A stretch of 64,000 nt of DNA from Enterococcus rivorum (GCF_001742285.1 NZ_MIEK01000067.1:79294-143293); one strand, 5' to 3'; numbered from the stretch's first letter, positions 37,643 to 47,724 are shown. Translations and numbers: made by a program. The notes: generated by a model from the sequence alone, not told the origin.

Positions 37643-39625
37643 ATGAAAGCTTATATGCAAAAAATGGGTCGCTCGTTGATGCTACCTGTAGCTACATTAC
37701 CAGTTGCGGCTCTATTTATGGGAATTGGTTACTGGATTGATCCTACTGGTTGGGGAGGAAACAATATACTGGCTGCTTTCTTGATAAAAGCAGGGGGAAC
37801 CATTTTAGACAATTTAGGAATATTATTCGCAGTTGGTTTAGCCTTAGGAATGTCTAAAGATAAAGATGGATCAGCCGCATTGAGTGGTCTGGTTGCGTTT
37901 TTAGTTCCAATGACATTAGTTAACTCAGCTTCTGTAGCAATGTTTAAAGGAATTGAAGTAGAGCAAGTAAATATTGCCTTCTCTGCCATTAATAATAAAA
38001 ATGTTTTTATTGGAATTTTAGCAGGCTTGATTGCTGGAGCGATGTATAATCGCTTTAGCCAAGTGAAATTACCAATGGCATTATCTTTCTTCAGTGGAAA
38101 AAGATTAGTTCCAATCGTAACAGCAGCAGTTATGCTTGTTTTATCTGCGGGATTAATTTTTGTCTGGCCGCCAGTTTATGATGGATTAGTATCATTCGGA
38201 GAAGCTATTTCTAAATTAGGACCAATTGGAGCTGGACTTTATGGTTTCTTTAACCGTTTACTAATTCCAACAGGATTACACCATGCTTTAAATAACGTAT
38301 TCTGGTTTAACATCGCTGGAATTGATGATATAGGTAAATTCTGGGCAAGTGAAGGAGTAAAAGGAGTTACTGGAATGTATCAAGCCGGTTTCTTCCCTGT
38401 TATGATGTTTGGCTTACCAGCAGGTGCATTGGCTATCTATCAATGTGCTCGACCTGAAAAGAAAAAAGCGACAGCTTCATTGATGATGGCAGCTGCTTTT
38501 GCTTCGTTCTTTACTGGTGTAACTGAACCTTTAGAATTTTCATTTATGTTTGTAGCTTGGCCACTTTATGTAGTACATGCAATTTTAACAGGTATTTCAA
38601 TGTTTGTAGCTGCATTTTTCCAATGGACAGCCGGGTTTAACTTTAGCGCTGGATTCATCGATTTCTTCTTAAGTTTGCGTGTTCCAATTGCTAATAAACC
38701 TTATATGCTTCTAGTTTTAGGACTTATAATGGGTATCGTATATTATGTTACATTCATGTTTGTAATCAAAAAATTCAATCTAATGACTCCAGGTCGTGAA
38801 GAAGGCGACGGCGAAGAGACGCCTGATGTTGATGAAGTATCTGGTGACAATAAATTTGCTGTTTTAGCTAGAAAAATTTACATGGCGCTTGGTGGAGATG
38901 CCAATGTAACGTCTATTGATAACTGTACAACTCGTTTACGTTTAACAGTTAATGATACAAGATCTGTGGATCAAGCAAAAATCAAAGCAACTGGCGTTCC
39001 AGGAGTGAAAGTAATTGATAGTAAAAATATTCAAGTCATCGTTGGAACAGAGGTTCAATTCGTTGCAGATGAAATGAATAAAATCAAAAAGGGAGAGGCT
39101 TCAACAGCAGGTGAACCCGTAAAAAAGCCTGAAGCAAAACAGGACGCTCCTATAACTACAACAAAAGAAACTGAGCTCTTTTCTGTAGCAAAAGGAAAAG
39201 TAATTCCTGTTTCAGAAGTATCAGATGATGTTTTTTCTGCAAAAATGTTGGGTGATGGCTACGCTGTAATTCCAGAAGATGGTGACGTGTTTACTCCTGT
39301 TGCCGGAACGATTACTAGTATTTTCCCAACGAAACATGCCCTAGGTATTAAAACAGACAGTGGAATAGAAGTGCTGTTGCATATGGGATTAGATACAGTA
39401 GAATTAAAAGGCGAACCGTTCACTTTGAGTGTTGAAGAGAACCAAGTAGTTAAGCAAGGCGACAAGATTGCTACAATCGATCTAAACGCTCTAAAAACGC
39501 ATGGTAAAGCTTCCGATTTGATTGTGGTGTTTACTAATCAAGATCTTGTTTCAAGTTATGAATTAACAAAATCAGGACAACAAGCACATGCAAATGAGTT
39601 AGTTGGTAGAGTGATTGTTAAATAA
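37643..39625 (+). CDS. PTS transporter IICBA, glucose/N-acetylglucosamine type
   Basis: 660 residues in the order IIC-IIB-IIA. IIC (about 1-385) has ten or so membrane segments and MYQAGFFPVMMFGLPAGALAIYQ, a stretch nearer to N-acetylglucosamine permeases than to PtsG. IIB has the phosphocysteine in DNCTTRLRL. IIA has the phosphohistidine in VLLHMGLDTVELKG. It takes up and phosphorylates a hexose using PEP through HPr. The sugar is glucose or GlcNAc; the antiterminator type favours glucose and the IIC motif favours GlcNAc, so I leave it open. Confidence 0.9.
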   Translation: MKAYMQKMGRSLMLPVATLPVAALFMGIGYWIDPTGWGGNNILAAFLIKAGGTILDNLGILFAVGLALGMSKDKDGSAALSGLVAFLVPMTLVNSASVAMFKGIEVEQVNIAFSAINNKNVFIGILAGLIAGAMYNRFSQVKLPMALSFFSGKRLVPIVTAAVMLVLSAGLIFVWPPVYDGLVSFGEAISKLGPIGAGLYGFFNRLLIPTGLHHALNNVFWFNIAGIDDIGKFWASEGVKGVTGMYQAGFFPVMMFGLPAGALAIYQCARPEKKKATASLMMAAAFASFFTGVTEPLEFSFMFVAWPLYVVHAILTGISMFVAAFFQWTAGFNFSAGFIDFFLSLRVPIANKPYMLLVLGLIMGIVYYVTFMFVIKKFNLMTPGREEGDGEETPDVDEVSGDNKFAVLARKIYMALGGDANVTSIDNCTTRLRLTVNDTRSVDQAKIKATGVPGVKVIDSKNIQVIVGTEVQFVADEMNKIKKGEASTAGEPVKKPEAKQDAPITTTKETELFSVAKGKVIPVSEVSDDVFSAKMLGDGYAVIPEDGDVFTPVAGTITSIFPTKHALGIKTDSGIEVLLHMGLDTVELKGEPFTLSVEENQVVKQGDKIATIDLNALKTHGKASDLIVVFTNQDLVSSYELTKSGQQAHANELVGRVIVK

Positions 39626-39661
39626 TTGTTTATCCCTTCCCCAGGATTTTATATGATAATT

Positions 39662-39696
39662 GGTTAAAGCAAAACAATTTAAGTTTTGCTTTAACC
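39662..39696 (+). terminator. terminator of the PTS operon
   Basis: GGTTAAAGCAAAAC (39662-39675) pairs with GTTTTGCTTTAACC (39683-39696), followed by a T run. Confidence 0.9.
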
Positions 39697-39856
39697 TTTT
39701 TTGTAGAGAATTTAGAAATACTGAAGAAGTTGTTCGAACGAAGCGCTACAGTTCTTATAAAATTTATCCGCTTACTTAAACTATATTGGCTTTAACTTGA
39801 TTTATTCTCTCATTATGATAAGGTTAATGCATATCATTTCTTAGGAGGAGATTATC

Positions 39857-39898
39857 TTGCATGAATTAGCTGGACACAACGAAGTGCCAGTGAAATGA
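39857..39898 (+). CDS. possible leader peptide of 13 codons
   Basis: A TTG codon six bases after AGGAGGAG opens a frame of 13 codons, HELAGHNEVPVK after the start, ending TGA at 39896. The region folds: GACACAACGAAG pairs with CTTCTTTGTGTC (one mismatch) further on, so the mini-ORF lies partly inside a hairpin. It precedes the unknown 117-residue gene by 70 bases. It could be an attenuation leader or a secreted or sensed peptide; it could also be chance, though the ribosome site is unusually strong. Confidence 0.35.
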   Translation: MHELAGHNEVPVK

Positions 39899-39967
39899 TA
39901 AACGGGCTTCTTTGTGTCATATTGAAAGCAACATACAATATAGATAACAACGGAGGAGTATACATTA

Positions 39968-40321
39968 ATGATTATCATAAAAGGAAACGAACCAAGAAAA
40001 ATCGAAAAAGTTTGGGATATTGTAAAAAAAGACCATTCTGGAAATAAAGTAGCAATTGTAGGGTACAAAGGAGATATTCCACACAATTTTATTCGAGCAA
40101 AACAAATGGCTTCTTACGAAAATTTCACAGAAAAAAATGTATTAGCTGAAATGGAACGCTTTTTGTCAGATGTGAAAGGTCGTTTTGAAGCATTAGTATT
40201 GTACATTGACTGTGAAGGTCATGTAGTTGAAAAAATCAAAGAACTTACAAAAGGTTATGAGGAAAAAATATTTTTAACTGTAAACCATCCTTCTGAGGAA
40301 TTAATTGTAGTTAAAGAATAG
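39968..40321 (+). CDS. conserved hypothetical protein, function unknown
   Basis: 117 residues, soluble, alternating strands and helices, with no signal peptide or membrane segment. The middle segment GRFEALVLYIDCEGHVVEKIKEL contains its only cysteine. I do not recognise the family. CGGAGGAG precedes the ATG by nine bases. It is followed 15 bases later by a second small unknown gene, so the two probably form an operon. Upstream is a structured leader with a mini-ORF. Confidence 0.75.
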   Translation: MIIIKGNEPRKIEKVWDIVKKDHSGNKVAIVGYKGDIPHNFIRAKQMASYENFTEKNVLAEMERFLSDVKGRFEALVLYIDCEGHVVEKIKELTKGYEEKIFLTVNHPSEELIVVKE

Positions 40322-40336
40322 TAGGTGTTAATTAGT

Positions 40337-40519
40337 ATGACTAATGATTTAAACGCAATGATTGAGTTGATTAAAAAATTTCAAAACAATGCAATTACTT
40401 TACAAGAAGCAATTGAATTAAGAAGGCTTTCAGCAGAATTTTCTAATATTTGCGGAGAATTTGTAGAAGAACAATTTACACAAGCCTATCTATTTACAGA
40501 CCAAGCAGTAAACCAATAA
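40337..40519 (+). CDS. small hypothetical protein, function unknown
   Basis: 60 residues, helical and acidic, starting MTNDLNAMIELIKKFQNNAI. The ATG at 40337 follows TAGGTG at nine bases; a GTG four codons upstream is less likely. It lies 15 bases after the 117-residue gene and ends at a terminator, so it is the second gene of a two-gene operon. I do not recognise it. Coding is supported by the ribosome site and by its operon position. Confidence 0.65.
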   Translation: MTNDLNAMIELIKKFQNNAITLQEAIELRRLSAEFSNICGEFVEEQFTQAYLFTDQAVNQ

Positions 40520-40521
40520 AA

Positions 40522-40567
40522 TGAGACAAACTGAAACGCTCTTTAAATAGGGGTTTTGGTTTGTCTT
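40522..40567 (+). terminator. terminator of the small-protein operon
   Basis: GAGACAAACTGAAAC pairs, with two mismatches, with GTTTTGGTTTGTC, followed by TTTTTTT. Confidence 0.75.
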
Positions 40568-40656
40568 TTTTTATTTTATGTAGCAATTTTAACGTAAATA
40601 GTTTTAAATTTCCTTAGAATCCTATGATACAATTATAAAAAAATGGGGGGAACAAA

Positions 40657-41532
40657 ATGAAATGTACTGTTTTAAGAGTCGATGCGTTCACGAATATTCC
40701 AGGGCAGGGAAATCCAGCAGGGGTTGTTTTAGATGGCGATAGATACACTGATAAAGAAATGCAATCTATTGCAAAAAATATTGGTTATAACGAAACCGTA
40801 TTTGTTTGTAAAAGCCAAATAGCAGACATTCGCCTAAGATACTTTACTCCTGGGCACGAAACGCCTTTATGTGGTCATGCAACAGTAGGAGCAATCTTCG
40901 CTTTGTACAAGAATGATGGGAGCCAGAAAATCAACATTGAGACGGGAGCAGGTATATTACCAGTCCAATTTAATGATGAGAAAAAACAAATAACCATGAG
41001 ACAAGCAGAACCGAAATTCATTGCTTTTCAAGGGGATAAACAAGCCTTGTGCAATTCTCTTGGGATAAAAGAATCTGATCTTCATCAAGAGCTGCCAGTT
41101 GAATACGGCAATACCGGTTCTTGGACTTTACTCGTTCCTGTTAAAAATAAGCAAATATTAGATATTATGAAACCAGCAACAGAAAAATTCCCTGAAATCT
41201 TAAAAGAGGTTCCTCACTCTTCTATTCATCCTTTTTCTATTGATTCTAAAGAAGAGGGGATTCTTTCAGCAAGACATTTTTCTTCTCCTTATTCAGGAAC
41301 GAAAGAAGATTCAGTCACAGGAACAGCATCTGGCGTTATGGGAGCATATTTAATGAATTATTTATATATAAGTGGAGAAAAAAATTTTCTTGTCCAACAA
41401 GGGCGCCACCTTCAAAAAGAAGGGACTGTTGTTGTCAATGTTATAAGAAAAGAGAATGAAAAACACGAGGTTTATATTTCTGGGAATGCTTGCCTCAATG
41501 AATCATTTTCTGTTGAAACAGCTGATTTATGA
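40657..41532 (+). CDS. PhzF family epimerase/isomerase
   Basis: 291 residues of the PhzF fold. It begins LRVDAFTNIPGQGNPAGVV, then has NETVFV with the catalytic glutamate, TPLCGHATVGA and later EDSVTGTASGVMGAYL. The family is related to diaminopimelate epimerase and includes phenazine synthesis isomerases; most members in Firmicutes have unknown substrates. GGGGGG precedes the start. It is monocistronic and convergent with the hydrolase gene. Confidence 0.9.
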   Translation: MKCTVLRVDAFTNIPGQGNPAGVVLDGDRYTDKEMQSIAKNIGYNETVFVCKSQIADIRLRYFTPGHETPLCGHATVGAIFALYKNDGSQKINIETGAGILPVQFNDEKKQITMRQAEPKFIAFQGDKQALCNSLGIKESDLHQELPVEYGNTGSWTLLVPVKNKQILDIMKPATEKFPEILKEVPHSSIHPFSIDSKEEGILSARHFSSPYSGTKEDSVTGTASGVMGAYLMNYLYISGEKNFLVQQGRHLQKEGTVVVNVIRKENEKHEVYISGNACLNESFSVETADL

Positions 41533-41584
41533 GAAGTGACTCTATAGACCAACAGTGCAACAAATAAAAATCTGAAATGTTGGT

Positions 41585-42316
41585 CTATAAAACGATTTCT
41601 TCGCCTAGTAAAAAAGAAAGAATTTCTTGGTTAAATAACTTGGAATCTTTACAAGCAAATGAATGACCTTGCTTTGGTACGATAACGAAAGAAGCATTGG
41701 GCATTTTTTGTACTAAATAGATAGAGTGAGACAATTTGATGATATCTTGTTTACCTACAATAACAAGTGTTTTCGACTTAATTTCTTCTAAATCCCTAGG
41801 AGTAACGCCAATATTTTTTCTCATTAACTGAGTGATTAGTAAACGTTTTTTCATCCGACGACTAAAAGAGGAAAACATCTTTGTAAACATATAGTTAAGA
41901 TTGATTACGACCCTAACCGGAAAGTAAATAGCAGAAAATTCTGTATTAACAGCATTTAGAATCAAATAATCCACTTTTTTGGGGTAATTCACTGCAAAAA
42001 CAACTGCTAAATCAGCTCCATCACTAAAACCTAAAATACTTGCGTTATTAACTTCTTCTTTTTCCATTATATTAAAGAGATCTTCTGCCATTTGTTTGAA
42101 AGTCAAGGTATCGCTATTATTCGTTGAAAGGCCGTGGTCACGACTATCAACAGTATAGACGGTAAAGTACTTTTTTAAAGTGGGCACATGCTGAGCGTAA
42201 AAATCGCCACTTCCGCTGTCTCCATGAAGTAAAAAAAGCGGACGTCCAGTACCGGTCACTTCGTAATAAATAGAAGATCCATCTTTCATTTCAAGCGTTT
42301 TTTGCTCTGTTTTCAC
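41585..42316 (-). CDS. alpha/beta hydrolase
   Basis: 243 residues from a GTG at 42316, eight bases after AAAGGAGG; a longer frame upstream lacks a ribosome site. The oxyanion segment is LFLLHGDSGSGDFY, the nucleophile elbow GFSDGA with Ser in the G-x-S-x-G-like motif, and the catalytic His is in KQGHSFACKD. Such enzymes act on esters or amides; the substrate is unknown. No signal peptide, so cytoplasmic. It is monocistronic. Confidence 0.88.
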   Translation of the reverse strand: MKTEQKTLEMKDGSSIYYEVTGTGRPLFLLHGDSGSGDFYAQHVPTLKKYFTVYTVDSRDHGLSTNNSDTLTFKQMAEDLFNIMEKEEVNNASILGFSDGADLAVVFAVNYPKKVDYLILNAVNTEFSAIYFPVRVVINLNYMFTKMFSSFSRRMKKRLLITQLMRKNIGVTPRDLEEIKSKTLVIVGKQDIIKLSHSIYLVQKMPNASFVIVPKQGHSFACKDSKLFNQEILSFLLGEEIVL

Positions 42317-42499
42317 TTTTTTAACCTCCTTTTTACAGATAAGTATACAGATTTCTATGACAATTGGAAATCGAAAGGAGTTTAGATTTTGGAAGTAAAA
42401 CAAATTTTTATTAAAGATTACTAAAGAAAGTAGATTTTATATGCATTTTTCCTGATTTTAAAGTAAGATAAATATACTTTAATAAGTTTGGATGATTTG

Positions 42500-43108
42500 A
42501 TGTTTAAAATGATAAAAAGAATTGTTATGTGTGTTTTTCTCTTCGCATTGATAGCTACACTCTATTCTGGCTATAAAATTCGAGAAAATGTGAAACAAGT
42601 AATGAAATTTGAACCTTTAGTAACACAAGAAGTTGAAAACAATAACATTAAAGAACACAAAGATTTAGTCCTTGCAATTATTTATACCGAATCTAAAGGG
42701 AAATCAGACGATCTAATGCAAAGCAGTGAAAGTGCTTATGGTCAGCAACAAATGATTGGAAGTCCAGAAGAAAGTGTAGCTTATGGGGTGAATTTTCTTG
42801 CCCAGGCAATCCAAAAAGCAAATGAAAATAATTGTGATATTTGGACAGCAATTCAAGCCTACAATTTTGGATTAGAATATATTTCTTTTGTCCAAGAGCG
42901 AGGTGGAAAAAATACTGTTGCACTTGCAGAAGAATATTCTAAAAATGTACTATCTCCTTTATTAGGAAATGAAAATAAGACGACCTATCGTTATTATAGA
43001 CCCCAAGCGTTACTTCATAATGGAGGTTTTCTTTATAGTAATGGTGGAAATATGTTTTACGCAGACATAGTAAAAATGAATAAAACCTTTATTAATTGGT
43101 TCAGGTAA
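42500..43108 (+). CDS. membrane-anchored lysozyme-like protein
   Basis: 202 residues. One N-terminal membrane helix (about 5-25) is followed by an extracellular domain of the pneumococcal-type lysozyme-like family (as in CwlT). The catalytic glutamate is in IIYTESKGKSDD, and AYGQQQMIGSPEESVAYGV and IQAYNFGLEYI are family motifs. It probably cuts peptidoglycan glycan strands as a muramidase or lytic enzyme. GGATGAT precedes the ATG at 42500. It is monocistronic, with a strong terminator after it. Confidence 0.82.
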   Translation: MFKMIKRIVMCVFLFALIATLYSGYKIRENVKQVMKFEPLVTQEVENNNIKEHKDLVLAIIYTESKGKSDDLMQSSESAYGQQQMIGSPEESVAYGVNFLAQAIQKANENNCDIWTAIQAYNFGLEYISFVQERGGKNTVALAEEYSKNVLSPLLGNENKTTYRYYRPQALLHNGGFLYSNGGNMFYADIVKMNKTFINWFR

Positions 43109-43113
43109 TTGAG

Positions 43114-43161
43114 GAAAATCCTAAAGAAGACAGTTAAATAATTGTTTTCTTTAGGATTTTC
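43114..43161 (+). terminator. terminator after the lysozyme-like gene
   Basis: Perfect 15-base arms (43114-43128 and 43147-43161) followed by a short T-containing stretch. Confidence 0.75.
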
Positions 43162-43234
43162 TTGAAGTTCTGTCTAAATACAAGTAAACTAGAAACTGTA
43201 TGTTTTAACAACTTGAAAGTAGGGAATTTTTTGA

Positions 43235-45571
43235 ATGAAAAATAAGTTGGATATAAAAAAAGGATTGTCAGATGCGGAAGTATCGGAGAGAAAGCAAAAA
43301 GGCTTGCAAAATAATTATGAAGAGAATGCAGCAAAGTCCACAAGAGATATCATTTATGATAATGTGATGACGTTATTTAACTTTTTAAACTTTGGTATTG
43401 CGCTTTGCTTACTTTTAGTTGGAGCTTATTCTAACCTAGCTTTTTTAGCAATTATTTTAGTAAATATGGGGATGGGGATTTACCAAGAAATTCATGCTCG
43501 TAATTTAATTCAAAAATTATCAATTGTAGCGAAAGAAAAAGTGAAAGTAGTCAGAAATGGTGTAGAACTTGAAATTGATACAAAAGAATTAGTACTAGAC
43601 GACATTGTAATCATTGGCGCAGGAGAGCAAGTTCCTTCTGATATGGAAGTAGTCGATGGTCAAACTGAAGCGAATGAAGCCCTTTTGACTGGAGAATCTG
43701 ACTTAATCGAAAAACAAACTGAAGATGTTTTGTTATCAGGTAGCTTTCTTGTCAGTGGACAGGTGTATGCCCGTGTGATTCATGTTGGAGCAGAGAATTA
43801 TGCTGTGAAAATAACTGCTGAAGCTAAAGTCCATAAACCAATTCAGTCAGAATTAGTGAATTCTATCCGTAAAGTGTCTAAATTCACTAGTTATGTCATT
43901 ATTCCATTAGGGATTATTTTGTTTGTTGAAGCCTTTTTTGTGAGGAACTCAGGCATGCAAACATCTGTTATCGCTTCTGCAGCAGCGTTACTAGGAATGT
44001 TACCTAAAGGTTTAGTGTTACTTATTAGTATCACCTTAACAACGGGTGTTGTGAAGTTAGCAAAGAAAAGAATTTTAGTGCAGGATATGTATTCTATTGA
44101 AACATTAGCACATGTAGATACCTTATGTTTAGATAAAACTGGTACGATCACTGAAGGGAAGATGAAAGTTCAAAACGTAACAATTTTGAACGAAAAATAT
44201 AAAGCGGCTTTTCCACAAATTATTGGTAGTTATCTTGCTGAGAGCACAGATAACAATATTACCATGCAAGCAATTCGTGATCGCTTTGAATTATCTAATC
44301 GTTATGGTGCAAAAAAATCAATTGGCTTTTCTTCTGAGCGAAAATGGGGAGCGATTGAATTTAATGAAATCGGAACAGTGGTTTTAGGGGCACCAGAACG
44401 GTTGGTTGCAGAAAAGAATCTTCCTAACGAAGTGTTTGAAGCGCAGGAGCACGGTTATCGTGTATTAATGTTAGCAATTTCAAAAGAAGGACTCATAGAT
44501 GAAGATAGCTTACCGGCTCTTGAACCACTAGCTGTCTTTCAAATCGATGATCCGATTCGACAAAATGCAAATGAAACGTTAGCATATTTAAGAGCAGAAG
44601 GTGTTGATTTGAAAGTTATTTCTGGAGACAATCCAGTAACTGTTTCCAACATTGCCAGACGAGCTGGTTTAGTTGGTTATGAATCGTATGTCGATCTATC
44701 AACAAAGCAAACAGAAGCAGAAGTGAGACAAGCCGTTCATGAATACACAGTATTCGGTCGAGTAAGTCCACAACAAAAACGAACTATCGTCAGAGAGCTA
44801 AAAGATAACAATCATGTTGTTGCAATGACTGGGGATGGTGTAAATGATGTCTTAGCTTTAAGAGAAGCGAATTGCAGTATTGCAATGGCTGAAGGGGATG
44901 GAGCAACTAGACAAATTTCTAACTTAGTTTTACTAGATTCTGATTTTACTACATTACCTGATGTACTTTTTGAAGGTCGTCGAGTGGTAAATAATGTAAC
45001 AAAAGTAGCTAGTGTCTTTTTCATCAAAACCATTTACTCCTTTATTTTGTCAATCTTATGTATGATTACAGCTATTTCGTTCCCATTTATTCCAATTCAA
45101 ATCACATTGATTGACTTAGCAATCGAAGGTTATCCAGCTTTCTTCTTAAGTTTTGAAAGTGATAAGCGCAAAGTAAGGGGGAAATTTTTACCAACTGCTT
45201 TACGAAATGCCTCAGTCAATGCTCTTCTAGTCGTTGCCAATATCGTATCAGTTTATCTGATTGGTCAAAATAGAAACTTTAGCCATCTAGAGACTACCAC
45301 GCTTATGTATTACTTACTTATTGGTATCAGTTGTATGGCTGTCGTAAGAGCATGCTTACCATTTAATCCATTGAGAATATTTTTATCAATAACTACAGTT
45401 GTAGGGATTTATGTTGCAGCTATGCTATTCCATAATATTTTAGAAGTTGGCTTTTTAAACGAACAAACGCTAATGATCTTCTTGGGAATGATGACTATAA
45501 ACATTATTCTGAGAGTTACTATTGGTTTCTTACAGTTAAAAAAAGCTGGAAAAACAATAAAAGATTTATAA
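43235..45571 (+). CDS. P-type cation-transporting ATPase
   Basis: 778 residues. The actuator motif is LLTGES. The phosphorylated aspartate is D300 in DKTGTITEG, and the hinge is MTGDGVNDVLALREA. Membrane pairs lie near 47-87 and 215-265, with four or more helices at the C-terminus. The M4 segment reads MLPKGLVLLIS, with PKGL in place of the PEGL seen in calcium pumps, so the ion is uncertain. It has no metal-binding N-terminal domain, which argues against a copper or cadmium pump. It is monocistronic. Confidence 0.9.
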   Translation: MKNKLDIKKGLSDAEVSERKQKGLQNNYEENAAKSTRDIIYDNVMTLFNFLNFGIALCLLLVGAYSNLAFLAIILVNMGMGIYQEIHARNLIQKLSIVAKEKVKVVRNGVELEIDTKELVLDDIVIIGAGEQVPSDMEVVDGQTEANEALLTGESDLIEKQTEDVLLSGSFLVSGQVYARVIHVGAENYAVKITAEAKVHKPIQSELVNSIRKVSKFTSYVIIPLGIILFVEAFFVRNSGMQTSVIASAAALLGMLPKGLVLLISITLTTGVVKLAKKRILVQDMYSIETLAHVDTLCLDKTGTITEGKMKVQNVTILNEKYKAAFPQIIGSYLAESTDNNITMQAIRDRFELSNRYGAKKSIGFSSERKWGAIEFNEIGTVVLGAPERLVAEKNLPNEVFEAQEHGYRVLMLAISKEGLIDEDSLPALEPLAVFQIDDPIRQNANETLAYLRAEGVDLKVISGDNPVTVSNIARRAGLVGYESYVDLSTKQTEAEVRQAVHEYTVFGRVSPQQKRTIVRELKDNNHVVAMTGDGVNDVLALREANCSIAMAEGDGATRQISNLVLLDSDFTTLPDVLFEGRRVVNNVTKVASVFFIKTIYSFILSILCMITAISFPFIPIQITLIDLAIEGYPAFFLSFESDKRKVRGKFLPTALRNASVNALLVVANIVSVYLIGQNRNFSHLETTTLMYYLLIGISCMAVVRACLPFNPLRIFLSITTVVGIYVAAMLFHNILEVGFLNEQTLMIFLGMMTINIILRVTIGFLQLKKAGKTIKDL

Positions 45572-45599
45572 AAAAAGTCAAATAGAATTCAATACTTAA

Positions 45600-45644
45600 C
45601 AAGAAATAAGGAAATCTTGCAATAAAAGAATTTCTTATTTCTTG
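45600..45644 (+). terminator. terminator of the P-type ATPase gene
   Basis: CAAGAAATAAGGAAAT (45600-45615) pairs with ATTTCTTATTTCTTG (45630-45644), followed by TTTTTTT. Confidence 0.85.
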
Positions 45645-45831
45645 TTTTTTTCAAAAAGGTAAAGAGGAATTGAAAATAAAGGTACAATATACTTGAAAAT
45701 CCTTTCTTTTGTGATAAAATAGATAATGTGTAATTGTGTCTTTTGAAATTCGCGCTGTAATATGCTCAGTGCGTTTTTTTACCGGCTAATCACATGAATA
45801 AGCATTCAGCTATTCTTTGGAGGTGAGGACA

Positions 45832-47724
45832 GTGGCACAAAGAATTCCTCAGGAAGTCATCGAGGAAGTTCGTCAGCGAACAAATATAGTTGATGTAGTT
45901 GGACAGTATGTTCAATTAAAAAAATCAGGTAAAAATCATATGGGTTTATGTCCGTTCCACGAAGAACGTTCCCCTTCATTTTCAGTAGCGGAAGATAAGC
46001 AAATTTTTCATTGTTTTGGCTGCGGAAAAGGTGGAACTGTTTTTAATTTTTTACAGGAAATTGAAGGGATAAGCTTTCCTGAATCCGTTCGTCGTGTAGC
46101 TGAACTGGAACAAATCCCTGTAAACTACGAATGGTCAAACAGCGAAGACGTCGGAAACCAAGAAAACAGTCAACATCATCGAGAATTAATGGCGCTCCAT
46201 AAAAAAGCTGCTGATTTGTATCATCACGTTTTAATGAATACACGGATTGGTGAACCTGCGCTTGATTATTTATTAAGTAGGGGATTGACACCAGAAATTA
46301 TTGAGACATTCAAAATTGGTTTTGCTCCACAAAAGCGAGATTTTCTAAGTCAAGTTTTTCAAAATGAACAAGTTGCTTCAAATCTATTTAATGAATCTGG
46401 TTTATTCATCCAACGAGATAATGGAGACTATTTAGACCGTTTTTATCAACGAATTATTTTCCCGATAAATGATCATCAAGGAAATGTGATTGCTTTTTCT
46501 GGAAGATTATTAAAAACGGAAGATTTTAGTGGAAAAGATATGCCTAAATATTTAAATAGCCCCGAAACAACATTATTCAACAAGCGTGATACTCTTTTTA
46601 ATTTCGATAAAGCTAGAAAAGAAATTAGAAAAGAAAATACAGTTTTTCTTTTTGAAGGATTTATGGATGTGATTGCTGCTTGGCAAGCCGGTATTACTAA
46701 CGGTGTTGCTTCAATGGGAACAAGCTTAACGAATGAGCAAATCCGTCATTTGGAAAGAGTCGCAAAAGAATTAGTTATTTGTTACGATGGAGATAGCGCA
46801 GGAACAGAGGCAACAAACCGAGCGATCCATTTGTTAAGTGATCATAGTCGTTTTCAGTTAAGTATTGTAAATATCCCTGAAAAGTTAGATCCAGATGATT
46901 ATTTAAGAAAGTATGGGGCCGAGTCTTTTCGTGAATTAGCTATGCATGGACGAGAGACTGTTTTTGGTTTTAAAATGCATTACCATAAACTTTCAAGAAA
47001 CATGAATAATGAAAAAGAACAGTTAGATTATGTGCATCAATTACTAAATGAATTAGTATTAGTGCAATCTCCTTTAGAGCGAGATCGCTATATGAATCAA
47101 ATCGCGCAAGAATTTCAACTTTCTATTCATAGTTTAGAAGAACAATTTAGTCAATTAAAAGGGGAGCAACGTGCAGCCCACCGCAAAGAACGTCATCAGC
47201 AACAGCAATCGTCTGATGAAGAGTGGGGAATGCCTTTCCAGCAAGAAGATGTTGCGCCTTCTTTTGAAAATAAAGCTGCTTTTTCTCGAGTTGAAAAAGC
47301 AGAAAGAACACTCCTATATCGCTTAATGAACGAGCAAGGAACAAGAAATTTTATTCAACAGCAAAATGACTTTAACTTTGCACATGTTGAATACCAAGAA
47401 CTATATTTGCTTTTAGATAGTTACATGAGTATTCATAATGATTTTTCTATCGCAGATTTTCTTGACTTTTTAAAAGAAGAGAGACTAAAAAGACTAGCAA
47501 TTGATATTTCCTACTTAGTCATTTCAGAAGAAAGTTCAGAACGTGAGATTAATGATGTTGTTCAAGTGATTGCATCCTCTACCATAGAAGATCAAATTAC
47601 TGAAAAAAAAATAAGACAACAAGAAGCAAGAAGGTTAGGAAATAAGCAGTTGGAAGAAGAACTGGCAATTGAAATTATTAACCTAGCTAGACAATTAAAC
47701 AAAAATCGTACAATGATTCAATAG
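45832..47724 (+). CDS. dnaG: DNA primase
   Basis: 630 residues from a GTG at 45832, preceded at eight bases by GGAGGTGA; the frame continues upstream to a TTG that overlaps the ribosome site. The CHC2 zinc finger uses C40, H43, C61 and C64. The TOPRIM core is around FLFEGFMDVIAAWQAG and VICYDGDSAG. The C-terminal helical part binds DnaB helicase. It makes RNA primers for replication. With rpoD it forms the macromolecular synthesis operon order dnaG-rpoD. Confidence 0.97.
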   Translation: MAQRIPQEVIEEVRQRTNIVDVVGQYVQLKKSGKNHMGLCPFHEERSPSFSVAEDKQIFHCFGCGKGGTVFNFLQEIEGISFPESVRRVAELEQIPVNYEWSNSEDVGNQENSQHHRELMALHKKAADLYHHVLMNTRIGEPALDYLLSRGLTPEIIETFKIGFAPQKRDFLSQVFQNEQVASNLFNESGLFIQRDNGDYLDRFYQRIIFPINDHQGNVIAFSGRLLKTEDFSGKDMPKYLNSPETTLFNKRDTLFNFDKARKEIRKENTVFLFEGFMDVIAAWQAGITNGVASMGTSLTNEQIRHLERVAKELVICYDGDSAGTEATNRAIHLLSDHSRFQLSIVNIPEKLDPDDYLRKYGAESFRELAMHGRETVFGFKMHYHKLSRNMNNEKEQLDYVHQLLNELVLVQSPLERDRYMNQIAQEFQLSIHSLEEQFSQLKGEQRAAHRKERHQQQQSSDEEWGMPFQQEDVAPSFENKAAFSRVEKAERTLLYRLMNEQGTRNFIQQQNDFNFAHVEYQELYLLLDSYMSIHNDFSIADFLDFLKEERLKRLAIDISYLVISEESSEREINDVVQVIASSTIEDQITEKKIRQQEARRLGNKQLEEELAIEIINLARQLNKNRTMIQ

